Part shown: piece by piece, positions 33,019 through 44,060 of the stretch
How positions within the stretch are numbered: position 1 is the stretch's first letter
How the letters are laid out: each line of letters starts with the position of its first letter
Assembly (NCBI GenBank): GCA_016169945.1
Contig: JADLSH010000224.1
Span: forward strand, 62,001-126,000
Direction: 5' to 3'
Source of the DNA: Trachythela sp. YZ-2020
Lineage: Eukaryota > Cnidaria > Anthozoa > Malacalcyonacea > Clavulariidae
Length of the DNA: 64,000 nt
Position numbers and translations under genes: made by a program
The notes under the pieces: model-generated
Told to the model about the DNA's origin: nothing
Seen by the model: the letters and a program-made list of their open reading frames with translations, nothing else
The model's database searches: none

Positions 33019-33385
33019 GTCAGTCTTAGTTAATCGCCAAAAGCTGTGATTATTTCCTCACTTCCGAAGGTGCAGCCCAGAGGCTACAGCCTACAGATGA
33101 TGATTGATGACAGCTTTTGTTTAATTAATTCAGAATGAGCAGTAGGCTACTGGCTCCGCCTACCGGTTGAAAAATCAACCGGTAAATTTGGCGCGCTGCA
33201 AGGGAAACAAGTCTGTCTCTCCTCTTCCAATTTTATCGCGTCCCGCCCGCCGTCCGCCTTAATTTCCTTCCGCCCGCATTTTCACATGAGACAGACTTGG
33301 AGCAAGTCTAGCAATATACCTGTGCATTAATTGGTTATCATGGTTGTTTTATTTTTAATATTTTATATGCTTTTTACTGCCATAG
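33019..33385 (+). other. MULE gene intron remainder
   Basis: Sequence between the LINE poly-A and the splice acceptor CATAG (33385). It contains a short mirrored pair (CAAGTCTGTCTC near 33209, GAGACAGACTTG near 33288) and a GC-rich patch, perhaps another small insertion. Confidence 0.4.
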
Positions 33386-33703
33386 GTACTTCAGTCCAAA
33401 GACTTAGCATTTTTGGATTCATCTTCAAATATGGAGGAGTACAATCTTCGAGTGTTCCTGATGGCGACACATAGTGCTTGCGGTGCTCTCCCCCTGGCAA
33501 TTTTTGTCACAAGTGATGAAAAAGAACAGACACTGATAGATGCACTAGAATTACTAAAATCATGTTTACCTGATTTTGCTTTTTATGGTGCACAAGTTCC
33601 TAAAGTCTTTATGACGGATAACTGTTATGAATTGCGTGCTTCTCTGAGTGAAGTTTGGCCCAGTGCTGTTTCCATTCTGTATATATTCCACATTCTGCAA
33701 CAG
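33386..33703 (+). CDS. MULE-type transposase catalytic exon
   Basis: A 106-codon exon between AG (33384-33385) and the donor CAG|GTATGC. It reads VLQSKDLAFLDSSSNMEEYN (first catalytic Asp in FLDSS), RVFLMATHSACGALPLAIFV, YGAQVPKVFMTDNCYELRAS (second Asp in FMTDN) and LYIFHILQQ (the FHxxQ block). This is the MULE transposase domain pattern. The later part, with the last acidic residue and any SWIM domain, was not found downstream, so the gene appears 3'-truncated. Confidence 0.75.
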
Positions 33704-34561
33704 GTATGCAGTGTTGTAAATATTCATTACCCATATATTCAGAAATAAATGGCTTTGAACATCTGTTTAGCTGTTGAGGTTTAACCAGTCATGTGACTTC
33801 ACAGAAATTGCCTTACTCAAATTATTAAAAGTAGCAAATTCCACATAATGCAATCATTTGCCTTGTCCATTAAGTGCATTTTCATATTGTATTCTGACAG
33901 TACTTAGTAATCAATTATGTAAATGTCTGAAAATTTATGTAAATTTCACGCTAACATGCCAAATTATGAAATTAAATTAAACAACTGAACAACATGCAAA
34001 CAGTTCATTATTCTATGATTAAGTTTATGCATTCATATTTCAAGAAGATAAATACAGAAGATCGGGTAATGTCTGCTTGATAGAAGAAACAGAACAAGAC
34101 TAAAGCAAAAAGCATGCTCGTTGCCAGAGGAAAAATACAACAGTAGCAGTGACAGTGAACAGAATCTTGACCTTGTATCTTGGCTTTAGCTCAAGACAGT
34201 ATTTTATAATGCGATTAAAGATATAAAATTTTTAGAGTGAACAGACAGAAACGGCTATAGAACGTACCTTTAGCTGCTCAAATACGTTAATGAATTTCTA
34301 TGTCGGTAACTGGGCTCTGTCTCAGCATTAAAATCATGGATTCATGGTGTGTTATTTAATACAAATTTCCCTTTGGGGAAAATAAGTATAGTTGACAACA
34401 ATCTCATTTGCAGAAGTTGCAGCATGTCATTTGATTGACTTGAAATAGTGTCAAGACATAATTTCTATGATATATACAGAGATATGCTTTCTAATTTCAA
34501 TTAGAAATACAGTAATTGTATTTGTATTTAAGGTTATTAAGGTATATGATTATTTTGTTCA
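33704..34561. other. Intron or spacer, nothing recognised
   Basis: AT-rich, no convincing ORF or repeat. Expected to hold the following intron of the MULE gene, but no later exon is visible before the minisatellite. Confidence 0.4.
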
Positions 34562-36190
34562 AAGAGGTACCCCCAAGAGGTACCCTCCCCCCAATAGGCA
34601 CCCTCCCCCAAGAGGCACCTCTCCCAAGAGGCACCCTCCCCAAGAGCCACCCTCCCCAAGAGGCACCCACCCCCAAGAGGCACCTCCCCCCCAAGAGGCA
34701 CCCTCCCCCCAAGAGGCACTCTGCCCTCAAGAGGCAACCTTGCCCCCAAGAGGCAACCTTGCCCCCAAGAGGCACCCTCCCCCAAGAGGCACTCTGCCCT
34801 CAAGAGGCAACCTTGCCCCCAAGAGGCACCCTCCCCCAAGAGGCACCCTCCCCAAGACGCACCCTCCCCAAGAGGCACCCTCCCAAGAGGCACTCCTCCC
34901 AAGAGGCACTCTGCCACCAAGAGGCAACCTGCCCCCAGGAGGCACCTCCCCAAGAGGAACCATCCCCCAAGAGGCGCCTCTTCCCCAAGAGGCACTCTGC
35001 CTCAAGAGGCAACCTTGCCCCCAAGAGGCAACCTGCCCCAAGAGGCACCTCCCAAGAGGCACCTCCCCAAGAGGCACCCTCCCCAAGATGTACCTCCCCA
35101 AGAGGCACCTCCCCAAAGAGGCAACCTTGCCCCCAGGAGGCACCCTCCCACCAAGAGGCACCCGCTCCTCAAGACGCACCTCCCCCCAAGAGGCACTCTG
35201 CCACCAAGAGGCAACTTTGCCCCAGGAGGCACCTGCCCTCAAGACGCACCCTCCCCCCAAGAGGCACTCTGCCACTAAGAGGCAACCTTGCCCCCAGGAG
35301 GCACCTCCCCGCAAGAGGCACCTCCCAAGACGCACCTCCCCCAAGAGGCACCCTCCCCCAACCCCAAGAGGCACCTCCCCAAGATGTACCCTCCCCAAGA
35401 GGCACCCTCCCCAAGATGTACCCTCCCCCAAAGAGGCACCCGCCCCCCAAGAGGCACTCTGCCACCAAGAGGCAACCTGCCTCAGGAGGCACCTCCCCAA
35501 GAGGCACCCTCCCCCAAGAGCCACCCTCCCCAAGAGGCACCCCTCCCCCAAGAGGCACCTCCCCCAAGAGGCACTCTGCCCTCAAGAGGCAACCTTGCCC
35601 CAAGAGGCAACCATGCCCCCAAGAGGCACCCCTCCCCAAGCCGCACCCTCCCCCCAAGAGGCACTCTGCCCCCAAGAGGCAACTTTGTTCCAAGAGGCAA
35701 CCTTGCCCCCAAGAGGCAACCTTGCCCCAAGAGGCACCCTCCCCAAGAGGCACCCTCCCCAAGAAGCACTCCTCCCCAAGAGGCACCCTGCCCCCAAGAG
35801 GCACCTCCCAAGAGGCACCCTCCCCAAGAGGCACCCGCCCCCCAAGAGGCACCCTCCCCCCACGAGGCACCTCCCAAGAGGCACTCTGCCTCAAGAGGCA
35901 ACCTTCCCCAAGAGGCACCTCCTCCCAAGAGGCACCCTCCCCCAAGAGGCACTCTGCACCCAAGAGGCAACTTTGCCCCCAAGAGGCAACCTTGTCCCCA
36001 AGAGGCACCCTCCCCCAAGAGGCACCCGCCCCCCAAGAAGCACCTCCCCAAGAGGCACCCTCCCCAAGAGGCACCTCCCCCAAGAGGCACCCTCCCCAAG
36101 AGGCACCCTCCCCCATGAGGCACCCTTCCCCAAGAGGCACATTCCCCCCAAGAGACACCCTCCCCCCAAAAGGCACCCTCCCCCTTTCCC
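34562..36190. repeat. GC-rich minisatellite, AAGAGGCA units of 15-19 bp
   Basis: About 95 head-to-tail units built on AAGAGGCA plus a variable C-rich tail. There are three main tail types: CC-CTCCCC, CTCTGCCCTC and ACCTTGCCCCC. They recur in a loose higher-order order (CTCTG, then ACCTTG once or twice, then several CTCCCC units). All six frames stay open for hundreds of codons because the unit lacks stop trinucleotides, so the long Pro/Arg-rich and Gly/Leu-rich frames are not genes. The minus strand is G-rich with many GGGG runs. It is followed directly by a TIR-element end. Confidence 0.9.
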
Positions 36191-36401
36191 CTATTCGGAA
36201 AGGACAGGAGAGATGTTTTTCCCCCACATTCCCTCCCTCGTCAGTATCACCGCCGCCCTAGGGTTGTGTAAAAAAATTATTTATGTATACATGGTTGTGT
36301 ATTTAAAGTTTTTAATATAACCTGGTTGGGTAAAAAAATTTTGGGGGGTTAAAATAATTTCTCTTCGGCCCCAACGCCGGTCATAAATAATGACCGGTCC
36401 C
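36191..36401. mobile_element. Right end of a SAM-element relative
   Basis: Ends CATAAATAATGACCGGTCCC followed by TAA (36402-36404), matching the right terminus of 22865-24735. It has the same GGTTGGGTAAA-type motif three times at 31-nt spacing (36262, 36293, 36324). The matching left end was not found. The minisatellite takes up the expected interior, so it may have expanded within this element. Confidence 0.65.
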
Positions 36402-36539
36402 TAAATTACTCAGATTAAAATTTATTCTATGACAAGACATCATGACATACAACCGAATTGGCCAACTCTTGAGTAGAAATTGCCCAACTTTACCATTTCT
36501 GTCAAAATTGGGGGGGGGGGGGGAGCATTTTATCCTTGC
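36402..36539. other. Spacer with G-run
   Basis: AT-rich with a 14-base G run at 36510-36523. Nothing coding. Confidence 0.4.
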
Positions 36540-37046
36540 TTTGTTTTGCTGATTCCTAAATTATTCGAAATGTGTTTTAGTTCTGAATCAATTTCATCAA
36601 TAGAGTCCTCGGATCCATGCTTATATGTTTTTGTGATGTTGTTGTGTAAGAGCTTCTTGTATGTGTCGAGCGAGGTTTCATAAATATTCCTAGTTTTGTC
36701 GGCAAAAATGAAAATGTGGGGAGACGAATTAATTTTCTTTAGATCGTTAGTCAAAGATTTCTGAAATTGGTTCCTATATGGCCGAAATTGTAAATTTTCC
36801 ATCAATTTTATAAGTCGTCTTCGAAAGGTTTCATTTCCGGAATTGAAGGAGGTGTTTTGTTGGACGCAAGGCCGAAATGGTTGTTTTGGTTTTCACATTT
36901 TTTGTTTTTAAGAAAGAAATTAGCTTTCCATCTCATACGTTTTATTACACTTTCCACTTTTTCAATCAAATTTTTCAAATAAGCGTCCTGTGATGGTATA
37001 GGGATATATATGAATAGTCAAATCGAAATTGCCGCATTTTGAAGTT
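36540..37046 (-). pseudogene. PLE-A N-terminal part (minus arm)
   Basis: From MRQFRFDYS near 37038, with a small deletion and frameshift, through LIEKVESVIKRM, LMENLQFRPYRNQFQKSLTN, SPHIFIFADKTRNIYETSLD and IDEIDSELKHISNNLG. Homologous to 13763-14155 but extending further toward the RT. Confidence 0.75.
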
Positions 37047-37059
37047 ACATAGAAAACGA

Positions 37060-38362
37060 TATTTCAATAATAAAACACGCTAGAAAATCTCTCCTTTTCA
37101 ATACCGGAATTTCATGGATAAAAAAAGATAGCAAGAGTTTGTTTGACGTTACCATGGGCAGTTTCGACGGCGCGGAAATTTGCGAGTTAGTAGCCTTTTC
37201 ATTTTAAACCACCTGAGTAAAAAATTTGGCAAAGAAAGCATCGGCCTATATAGAGATGACGGTTTGGCTATTATAAAAAGTAAATCAGCAAGTTTAGCAG
37301 ACAAAACAAGGAAAGACCTCCACAAAATTTTCGAGCAGTTTGACCTAAAAATTACCGCCGAATCAAATTTACGCATAGTAAACTTTTTAGATGTAACTTT
37401 CGACCTTAACAATGGAAAATATAGGCCCTATAGGAAGCACAATGACGATCCACTATACATAAATATGCACTCTAATCACCCACCGAGCATCACAAGGCAA
37501 CTACCTGCATCAATTAACAAGCGCATCGCACTTCTTTCATCAGATGAGCAAACTTTTCAGGAATCTGCACCCATATATCAGAACGCACTTAGGCATAGCA
37601 ACTTTAATCATGAACTTAGCTACACTCAGCAAGAGTGTTAGCACAAACATAGGACGTAATTTCCTTAGTCTAATTGACAAACATTTTCCACCGCACCACA
37701 AGCTACATAAAATTTTTAACAGAAATACAGTTAAAGTAAGTTATAGCTGCATGAACAATATTAAGTCAGTAATCACTAAACACAATGCACGCATATCTAG
37801 AAATAACAAGCCACAGGAGAGGGACACTACCAATTGCAGTTGTAGAGAAAACACCATTTGCCCGCTTCAAAAACAATGCATGACTAGGGACATAGTATAC
37901 AAAGCAACAGTCACAGTAAGCAACACAAACACGATCAAAGAGCGATTGGCCAACCACACTAAATCTTTTCAGCATAAAAAGCATGCAAATGACACGGAAC
38001 TTTCGAAATATATTTGGACATTGAAAGAAAACAATAAGGATTTCAGTATTAATTGGCAAATTTTAAAACATTCTATTTCGTATACGGGAGGATCAAAACG
38101 ATGCAATTTATGTTTAGAAGAAAAATTTTGTATTTTGAAAGAAAAAAACAAGGATTGTTTACTCAACAAAAGAGCTGAAATAATTTCACGATGTCGTCAG
38201 CGTAACAAATTTCGCAAAACAAAGCCATGCATGCACACATTGTCTCCCACACACACCCCCACGCTCCGGCAGGAAGCATATAAGCGGTCATTTATTTCGA
38301 TACTTGTAAACTGTCTGATGATTCTTTTACAGATGAAACAGCCTGTAGCAGACAAGTTTTGA
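37060..38362 (+). pseudogene. PLE-A RT and GIY-YIG (plus arm)
   Basis: [33 protein letters not shown] with a 1-bp shift near 37192, GLYRDDGLAIIKSKSASLAD and NFLDVTFDL. A deletion near 37628 removes about 65 residues' worth of sequence between HELSYTQ and KSVSTNIG. Then come the Cys segment, a GIY-YIG region lacking KNYIGMTATTF (deletion near 37938), KRCNLCLEEKFC and the C-terminus. Inactive. Confidence 0.8.
38311..38351 (+). ncRNA. Hammerhead ribozyme, family A (plus)
   Basis: CTGT-CTGATGA-...-GAAA-ACA/TGT-A-GCAG. Stem I uses a G-U pair and the cleavage base is A, both allowed in hammerheads. Confidence 0.6.
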
Positions 38363-38452
38363 GGTAAGCGAACATCTATAATTTGCTCTAACTTTATGTT
38401 GTCGAGCACTCTTTGCGTTTCGTAGACCTAAACCTACACGTATATGTAATAT

Positions 38453-38547
38453 ATACAAACCGCACAAGAGGTCTTTATCAGATTTAAAACATCGAGGCGC
38501 AGCCGAGTGTTTTAGATCTGATAAAGGCCGAACTGTAAGGTTTGTAT
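38453..38547. repeat. Imperfect hairpin repeat
   Basis: Outer arms ATACAAAC/GTTTGTAT, inner arms GGTCTTTATCAGAT / ATCTGATAAAGGCC with TAAAACA/TGTTTTA, apex around GAGGCGCAGCCGAG. A possible tiny MITE; non-coding. Confidence 0.5.
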
Positions 38548-38900
38548 ATGACTTCTAAAATGACTCGTTTTGTACGCTCACTGGCGTTGGAATTTTGAAG
38601 ATTGATTTTATCTACGCTGTAAAAATTGAAGGAGAAAATCTGAGCAAGTCTATATCAAATATATAGATCCGCTACGGGTCATGAGTTTCCTTTGTATTTT
38701 GCCTATGAATAATTAATGAATTTTAGAAATATATATATATAAAGCTCACTTCCCTTGTGGTCGTTTGAGCACTCTGGCCCCAAGAAACTTCACGCATGTC
38801 TGGATGCGCATGTGTCTGAGTGTTGTACCACATGCGCTTGGTGAGGGCAAGAGTATGGTGTATAAATACGAAGTCACTCGCATCTAGACTGCGTTACAAG

Positions 38901-38944
38901 CTGCACTGACGAGCCGTTGAACGGCGAAACATGCATGTCTGCAG
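38901..38944 (+). ncRNA. Hammerhead ribozyme, family D (plus)
   Basis: Identical to 25884-25927: CTGCA/TGCAG, CTGACGA, GCCGT/ACGGC, GAAA, ACAT/ATGT, GTC. Confidence 0.85.
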
Positions 38945-39181
38945 ATTTGACTATATATGCTCCTTCCCTTGTGTTGTTGAGCACTCTGTGAGGTTAATTG
39001 GTGGCTATAAGCTATAATGCAAAAGCTCACTTCCCTTGTGGTCGTTTGAGCACTCTGGCCCCAAGAAACTTCACGCATGTCTGGATGCGCATGTGTCTGA
39101 GTGTTGTACCACATGCGCTTGGTGAGGGCAAGAGTATGGTGTATAAATACGAAGTCACTCGCATCTAGACTGCGTTACAAG

Positions 39182-39225
39182 CTGCACTGACGAGCCATTG
39201 AACGGCGAAACATGCATGTCTGCAG
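39182..39225 (+). ncRNA. Hammerhead ribozyme, family D (plus, stem II variant)
   Basis: As 38901-38944 but stem II reads GCCAT/ACGGC, which costs one pair. Core intact. Confidence 0.75.
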
Positions 39226-39250
39226 ATTTGACTATGTATATATATTATAT

Positions 39251-41850
39251 ATATATATGACATAGACGTAGAAATAAAGAGCAGGTAGAGTTGCCAGTAG
39301 GCCGAGTCGAGGTGACGAATCCCTCCTCTCCAAATAGCCCTCCCCCTAAATGTAGCTACAATATATAACACCAGCTCTGCAAGGAGGCTTAATAGAAGAT
39401 TTACAGTTTCTTACAAGCATGTGAAATTTTGAAGGTAACCACACTATGAATGAATATGTTAAAAGGAACTTTCTAAACCAAGTAAATACTAATTTACAAT
39501 TACGTTTTTTTGGTAATGCAGGAAATAAATGCAAAATTATAGCTACTTGCAGACAAACATAGGATCTAAGATATCTCATTGTGATTCCACAAGAGTTAAC
39601 ACTGATCACAACAACAGAGAAATTTTAACAACTTTTAAATCGTGTAAAAATCGTATTAATTAAGTTAGATTACTCACTTTCAACATTGACACATCCAGCT
39701 AAATAGTCCATCTATAGTGATTATACAAATGAAACCGGCGTCTCTGTTCGAGACGACTTTGCCCCAAATAATTTGCAATCTCATCTGCATCGGCAACGCA
39801 AAAAGGTTCCCATTCGTAACGTTAAATACAGCATACAGTTCTGATATTATTGTAACTTGACCCAAGTATAGCATCGTATTGTATTATTCGTGACCTCGTC
39901 CTTGACGCGACTGCTGCTAAACCGGCCATAAAATGACACTCTTACACAATCTGGCTATCAATTCAACCATTAAAACTTATGGACACACTGCCATTGAAAA
40001 TTCAAGCAAAATTCAAAAGAAATTTGGAAAAAATAATTCCATTTAAATTTATGTCGATATAGCTTTGTTGTTTTCGCTTGTTCCCCAGTAACGTCACGTC
40101 GGCATTCTCGCCCCAGCCTTTTTATGCTCACGGTAAAACGAAATAAAACGCCGACTTTGAGGCCCAATAGATTATTTGATTGTTGAAATGCATTAACAAT
40201 CAAAAACTGTGATTTTGGTGTTATTGAGAAACTTCTGAAGGACGTTGCACGCTTTGTTTACTTACGCGTATGAATTTCAAACTGCCTGCGTTCGTAAGCT
40301 CGAAACTAACTGTAAAATTCTGCCAATTGACTTAATAAAACAAGTATATATCCGTCAATAAAAAAATTGAAGTCTGAGCACTAAGGCCATTGCTGTTGCT
40401 GCAACTTGCAACATAATTTCTGCCATGTTATATGTAGAAATGTATGCACAGAAAAACAATGAACATGGCCCGCGTTTCACTCCATCGACATCGTTCTCAT
40501 TCATTTCTTTGCTGCATTCTCTGCATGTTTAGGAAGAAAAATATCGCCAAAGTAAAACAAGATTCATGCTCACAATGTCTCTGCGAATATACTTTTTACG
40601 TAGGCCTAACATCGCTCTGTTTGAGAATTGTCTCGAGTAACATGGACTTAAAATGGAAATCTTTTCATGAATACAAATAACATTAAAACTGTCTCAGAGC
40701 TACTGGAAATGTCCTGTATATGTGAAGATTACCTTCACTAATTAAATTGGGCAGAAATAGCTCAAAATATCAACCCAAAAACTTACTTTTAGTTGTGTTA
40801 TTCTTCTTACCTGGCGGGGTTGAATTGAATGGGTTTACTTCAGTGCCATATAAAGTTAAAGAAAATCCGAACAGCATACCTATAAAATAGAAAGTGTTAT
40901 GATACATTGTAGTAATTACGTGTCTTCTGATGACTAATAGTGAGCTTAAGTAAGCAACGTTTTTGATTCACGAACGCCAACCGGAAGTAAATCGAGCCGT
41001 TATAGATAGCGACAGCCGTTCCTGTTTGAAATTACGAACGTAAAACCAGATTGACTGCCGTTCTTGATTTCAAGCAAGAACTGCTGATGCCATAATAAAC
41101 GGCTAAGTTATGCACGTGTGACGCCCGTGTTGTCAAAACGTCACTTTCTTAAGCTGTCTACTACAGCTATTTGTATATTCAGCCCGCAATACGTCCCTTT
41201 TAGAAATCGGCAGCTTTACACGCAAGAGGTAAGTATTTCATCTTCTGGAGCTGTAATGGATCCTGACCCCACTCTAACCGCAACCCTAACCCCAACGCCC
41301 TGCGGGCTTCCGACTTTTCAGTGTTCGGCTTCGCCTAATCACACTTACATTAAGCTTGATAATTCCGGATATCACAAAAACCTCATGTTTATTATACTGC
41401 TATATAGACTTCAGATGTCACTTTTCTGAATATTCAACCTTAACATATGTTGCACAATTGTAGGGCAACACTTTTTGTCCAAAAACTACTTAAAAAGATA
41501 TTAAGTTTTACAATTGTATATATTTAACATGTTATTCTAATTGATATCCCTATACTATTGAAACGCTGACAGCCTAATTAGTAATATATGAAGTCACAAT
41601 CTGTAGGTGAAAAAAAAAATTACTTCTTGACAAAAGCCTGTTATGATATTTTGCTTGACTAAAGTTATATATATATGCTGAGCACGCACTTTATTATGAG
41701 TCCTGCTAACAAATACATAGGTTCCCCATAACATATACTTTCCTTCAAATGTTGATATACAAACAAGTCGAAGAAGTAGCAACAAAAACTGTTTTAAGAT
41801 AATAGTAAATTTTGCTCTACAAATGATTTTGTGTTGAACGTTGCGTTGAA
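39251..41850. other. 2.6 kb without recognised features
   Basis: AT-rich, only short frames with no motif I know (for example 40444-40680 and 41118-41429, not accepted as genes). A short CCCTAACC-like patch lies near 41272-41298. Possibly true intergenic or intronic host DNA. Confidence 0.4.
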
Positions 41851-42699
41851 TGATTAAAGTTGCTATGCCTAAGTGCGTTCTGCTAGGCATAGCAACTTTA
41901 ATCATGAACTTAGCTACACTCAGCACACACCGCAAAAACAACGCAGGAATAGGCACCGCAACATCATTTGGTTCAACCCACCATTTAGCAAGAGTGTTAG
42001 CACAAACATGGGACGTAATTTCCTTAGTCTAATTGACAAGCATTTTCCACCGCACCACAAGCTACATAAAATTTTTAACAGAAATACAGTTAAAGTAAGC
42101 TATAGCTGCATGAACAATATTAAGTCAGTAATCACTAAACACAATGCACGCATATCTAGAAATAACAAGCCACAGGAGAGGGACACTACCAATTGCAGTT
42201 GTAGAAAAAACACCATTTGCCCGCTTCAAAAACAATGCATGACTACATAGTATACAAAGACATAGTATACAAAGCAACAGTCACAGTAAGCAACACAAAC
42301 ACGATCAAAAATTACATTGGCATGACTGCAACCACATTCAAAGAGCGATTGGCCAACCACACTAAATCTTTTCAGCATAAAAAGCATGCAAATGACACGG
42401 AACTTTCGAAATATATTTGGACATTGAAAGAAAACAATAAGGATTTCAGTATTAATTGGCAAATTTTAAAACATTCTATTTCGTATACGGGAGGATCAAA
42501 ACGATGCAATTTATGTTTAGAAGAAAAATTTTGTATTTTGAAAGAAAAAAACAAGGATTGTTTACTCAACAAAAGAGCTGAAATAATTTCACGATGTCGT
42601 CATCGTAACAAATTTCGCGTAAACAACGCAAACAAAGCCATGCATGCACACATTGTCTCCCACATACACCCCACGCTCCGGCAGGAAGTATATATATAA
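41851..42699 (+). pseudogene. PLE-A 3' half with a tiny 5' inversion
   Basis: 41851-41883 is a 33-bp minus-strand copy of the same stretch that then reads on plus from about 41884 (RHSNFNHELSYTQHTPQKQR), making a small palindrome around GGCATAGCAACTTTAATCAT. It continues NIIWFNPPFSKSVSTNMG, NCSCRKNTICPLQKQCMT, a small duplication and shift near 42240 (ACATAGTATACAAAG repeated), IKNYIGMTATTFKERLANHT (GIY-YIG), KRCNLCLEEKFC and the C-terminus. Confidence 0.8.
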
Positions 42700-42726
42700 G
42701 CGGTCATTTCTTTCGATACTTGTAAA

Positions 42727-42767
42727 CTGCCTGATGATTCTTTTACAGATGAAACAGCCAGTTGCAG
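42727..42767 (+). ncRNA. Hammerhead ribozyme, family A (plus, stem III variant)
   Basis: Core CTGATGA and GAAA intact. Stem III is ACAGCCAGT instead of ACAGCCTGT, losing one of three pairs. Confidence 0.55.
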
Positions 42768-42827
42768 ACAAGTTTTGAGGTAAGCGAAAATCTCTCTCTA
42801 TATATATATATATAGTAAACAAAACTA

Positions 42828-43080
42828 CAAACTCGAGTTACTTCATTTAAATTTATTCACAACAATCTGTTTCGTATGGCAAGTGGAGCCTGCCACACTT
42901 ATCAGGTGAATAAATTTGTTAAATAAATTAATTATATAATTATTTAATAAATTTGTGAAACAGATTTGTTGTGAATAAATTTAAATGAAGTAACTCGAGT
43001 TCGTATTTTTGTTTACCATCCCGCTCTGCTTCGGTATCAAGCACTCTACGCACATGATTTTAACTAACCCAATACTCGTC
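42828..43080. repeat. Mirrored family-C repeat, decayed
   Basis: 42833-42910 (minus) and about 42950-43010 (plus) are inverted copies of the family-C unit. Only the minus arm keeps most of a ribozyme. The right flank (AAGCACTCTACGCACATGAT, AACCCAATACTCGTCTG) matches the reverse of 27030-27070. Confidence 0.65.
42856..42910 (-). ncRNA. Hammerhead-like, family C, core-mutated
   Basis: Stem I, stem II and GAAA as in 27131-27186, but the first core block reads CTGATAA instead of CTGATGA. This replaces an essential G, so it is presumed inactive. Confidence 0.55.
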
Positions 43081-44060
43081 TGTATATATATAGAATACAT
43101 CATACATCATAGTTTTATATACAGACCCATCCTCACCAAAATGCCATTCGGCATTTGTAAAAAACAACAGAGATGTGTTCTATTAATATTGCACTCTACT
43201 ACTCTAGTGACTCTACAAATTACACTCTACGAGTCTACGGACAGAGTATAGCAACTTCTACTATCTATAAAATTCGCCAGAAACAATACAGTAGCCGTAT
43301 TAATGTGTATAAATTGTATGCAAGCGACTTACCTTATGTCGCTGGTAAAATCCAATGCTGTATACTATAATTAACATATTCGATATTTACGGTAAGGCCA
43401 AAGGCATCTCATCGGGCCTTGAATCTTGTATTTGAATTTTTTATATATAACCAGCACCAACTACCAAGTCCAAAATATGTGACATGTTTGAGGCGAAACT
43501 TACGCTTCGGAATTTATAAAAATATTGTAACAATAAATATTCGACCCATTCAGTATTGTCTATTGAATATATAAATGACAAAACGCACTACTAATCCAAA
43601 AGGCCAAAATGAAAACGTTTATTTATAAATTTGATCGTATTTCCATCACATTCCCACTCCCAGCTGCCACCATTGTGCGGTAAATATTTCGAAATTTCGT
43701 ATTTTCGTTCCGTGATATTATTAGATCGGTGGACTTGAACACACGTGTTCATAGCTACCGGGGGTCGGGGAGTTAGTAACCCAACAATATATATAAAACG
43801 ATTGTTATGGGTTTAATACCACAACCCAAATGTTGTTCGTAATCTAATTAAACACTGCATGAATACAACCGAATTGAGCTATAAGATAACTTGAAAGTGC
43901 TTAAAAAAGTTTCAACCCCAAAGTTTAACAGATACGGTATTAATAGAGAATCTCCGCAAACACCCCCCGGAAAGTTTACACTATGATGTATCTATGTATG
44001 ATAGCTCGTGTGAATTTTCGCCCCTCATCACAATACTGCAAAGTTAAAAACTTTGCACTA
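43081..44060. other. No recognised gene
   Basis: AT-rich. Short frames at 43009-43370 have no known motif. Confidence 0.4.

Larger units (their letters stand above)
36540..38440. mobile_element. PLE-A, head-to-head copy
   Basis: Minus arm 37046-36540 (N-terminal coding) and plus arm from about 37060 (RT to 3' end), meeting near 37050. The plus arm ends with a ribozyme and the tail GTCGAGCACTCTTTGCGTTT to about 38440. Confidence 0.8.
38740..39250 (+). repeat. Retrozyme-like tandem dimer of family-D units
   Basis: Two head-to-tail units, each with GGTCGTTTGAGCACTCTGGC, TGTCTGGATGCGCATGTG, TATA-like GTGTATAAATAC and a hammerhead. The cleavage sites (after 38939 and after 39220) are 281 nt apart. 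No ORF. Tandem small units with type-I hammerheads are the hallmark of animal retrozymes, non-coding retroelements moved by PLE machinery (established family knowledge; assignment here is inference). Confidence 0.75.

Noticed and set aside
34467..36320. 617-aa and 581-aa Pro/Arg-rich ORFs and long Gly/Leu-rich antisense ORFs
   Set aside because: Translation of a minisatellite that lacks stop trinucleotides; equally open in several frames on both strands, with no initiation context or domain.
41118..41429. 103-aa plus ORF near CCCTAACC-like repeats, and a telomere-like tract
   Set aside because: Only two or three degenerate CCTAACC units; the ORF has no motif.
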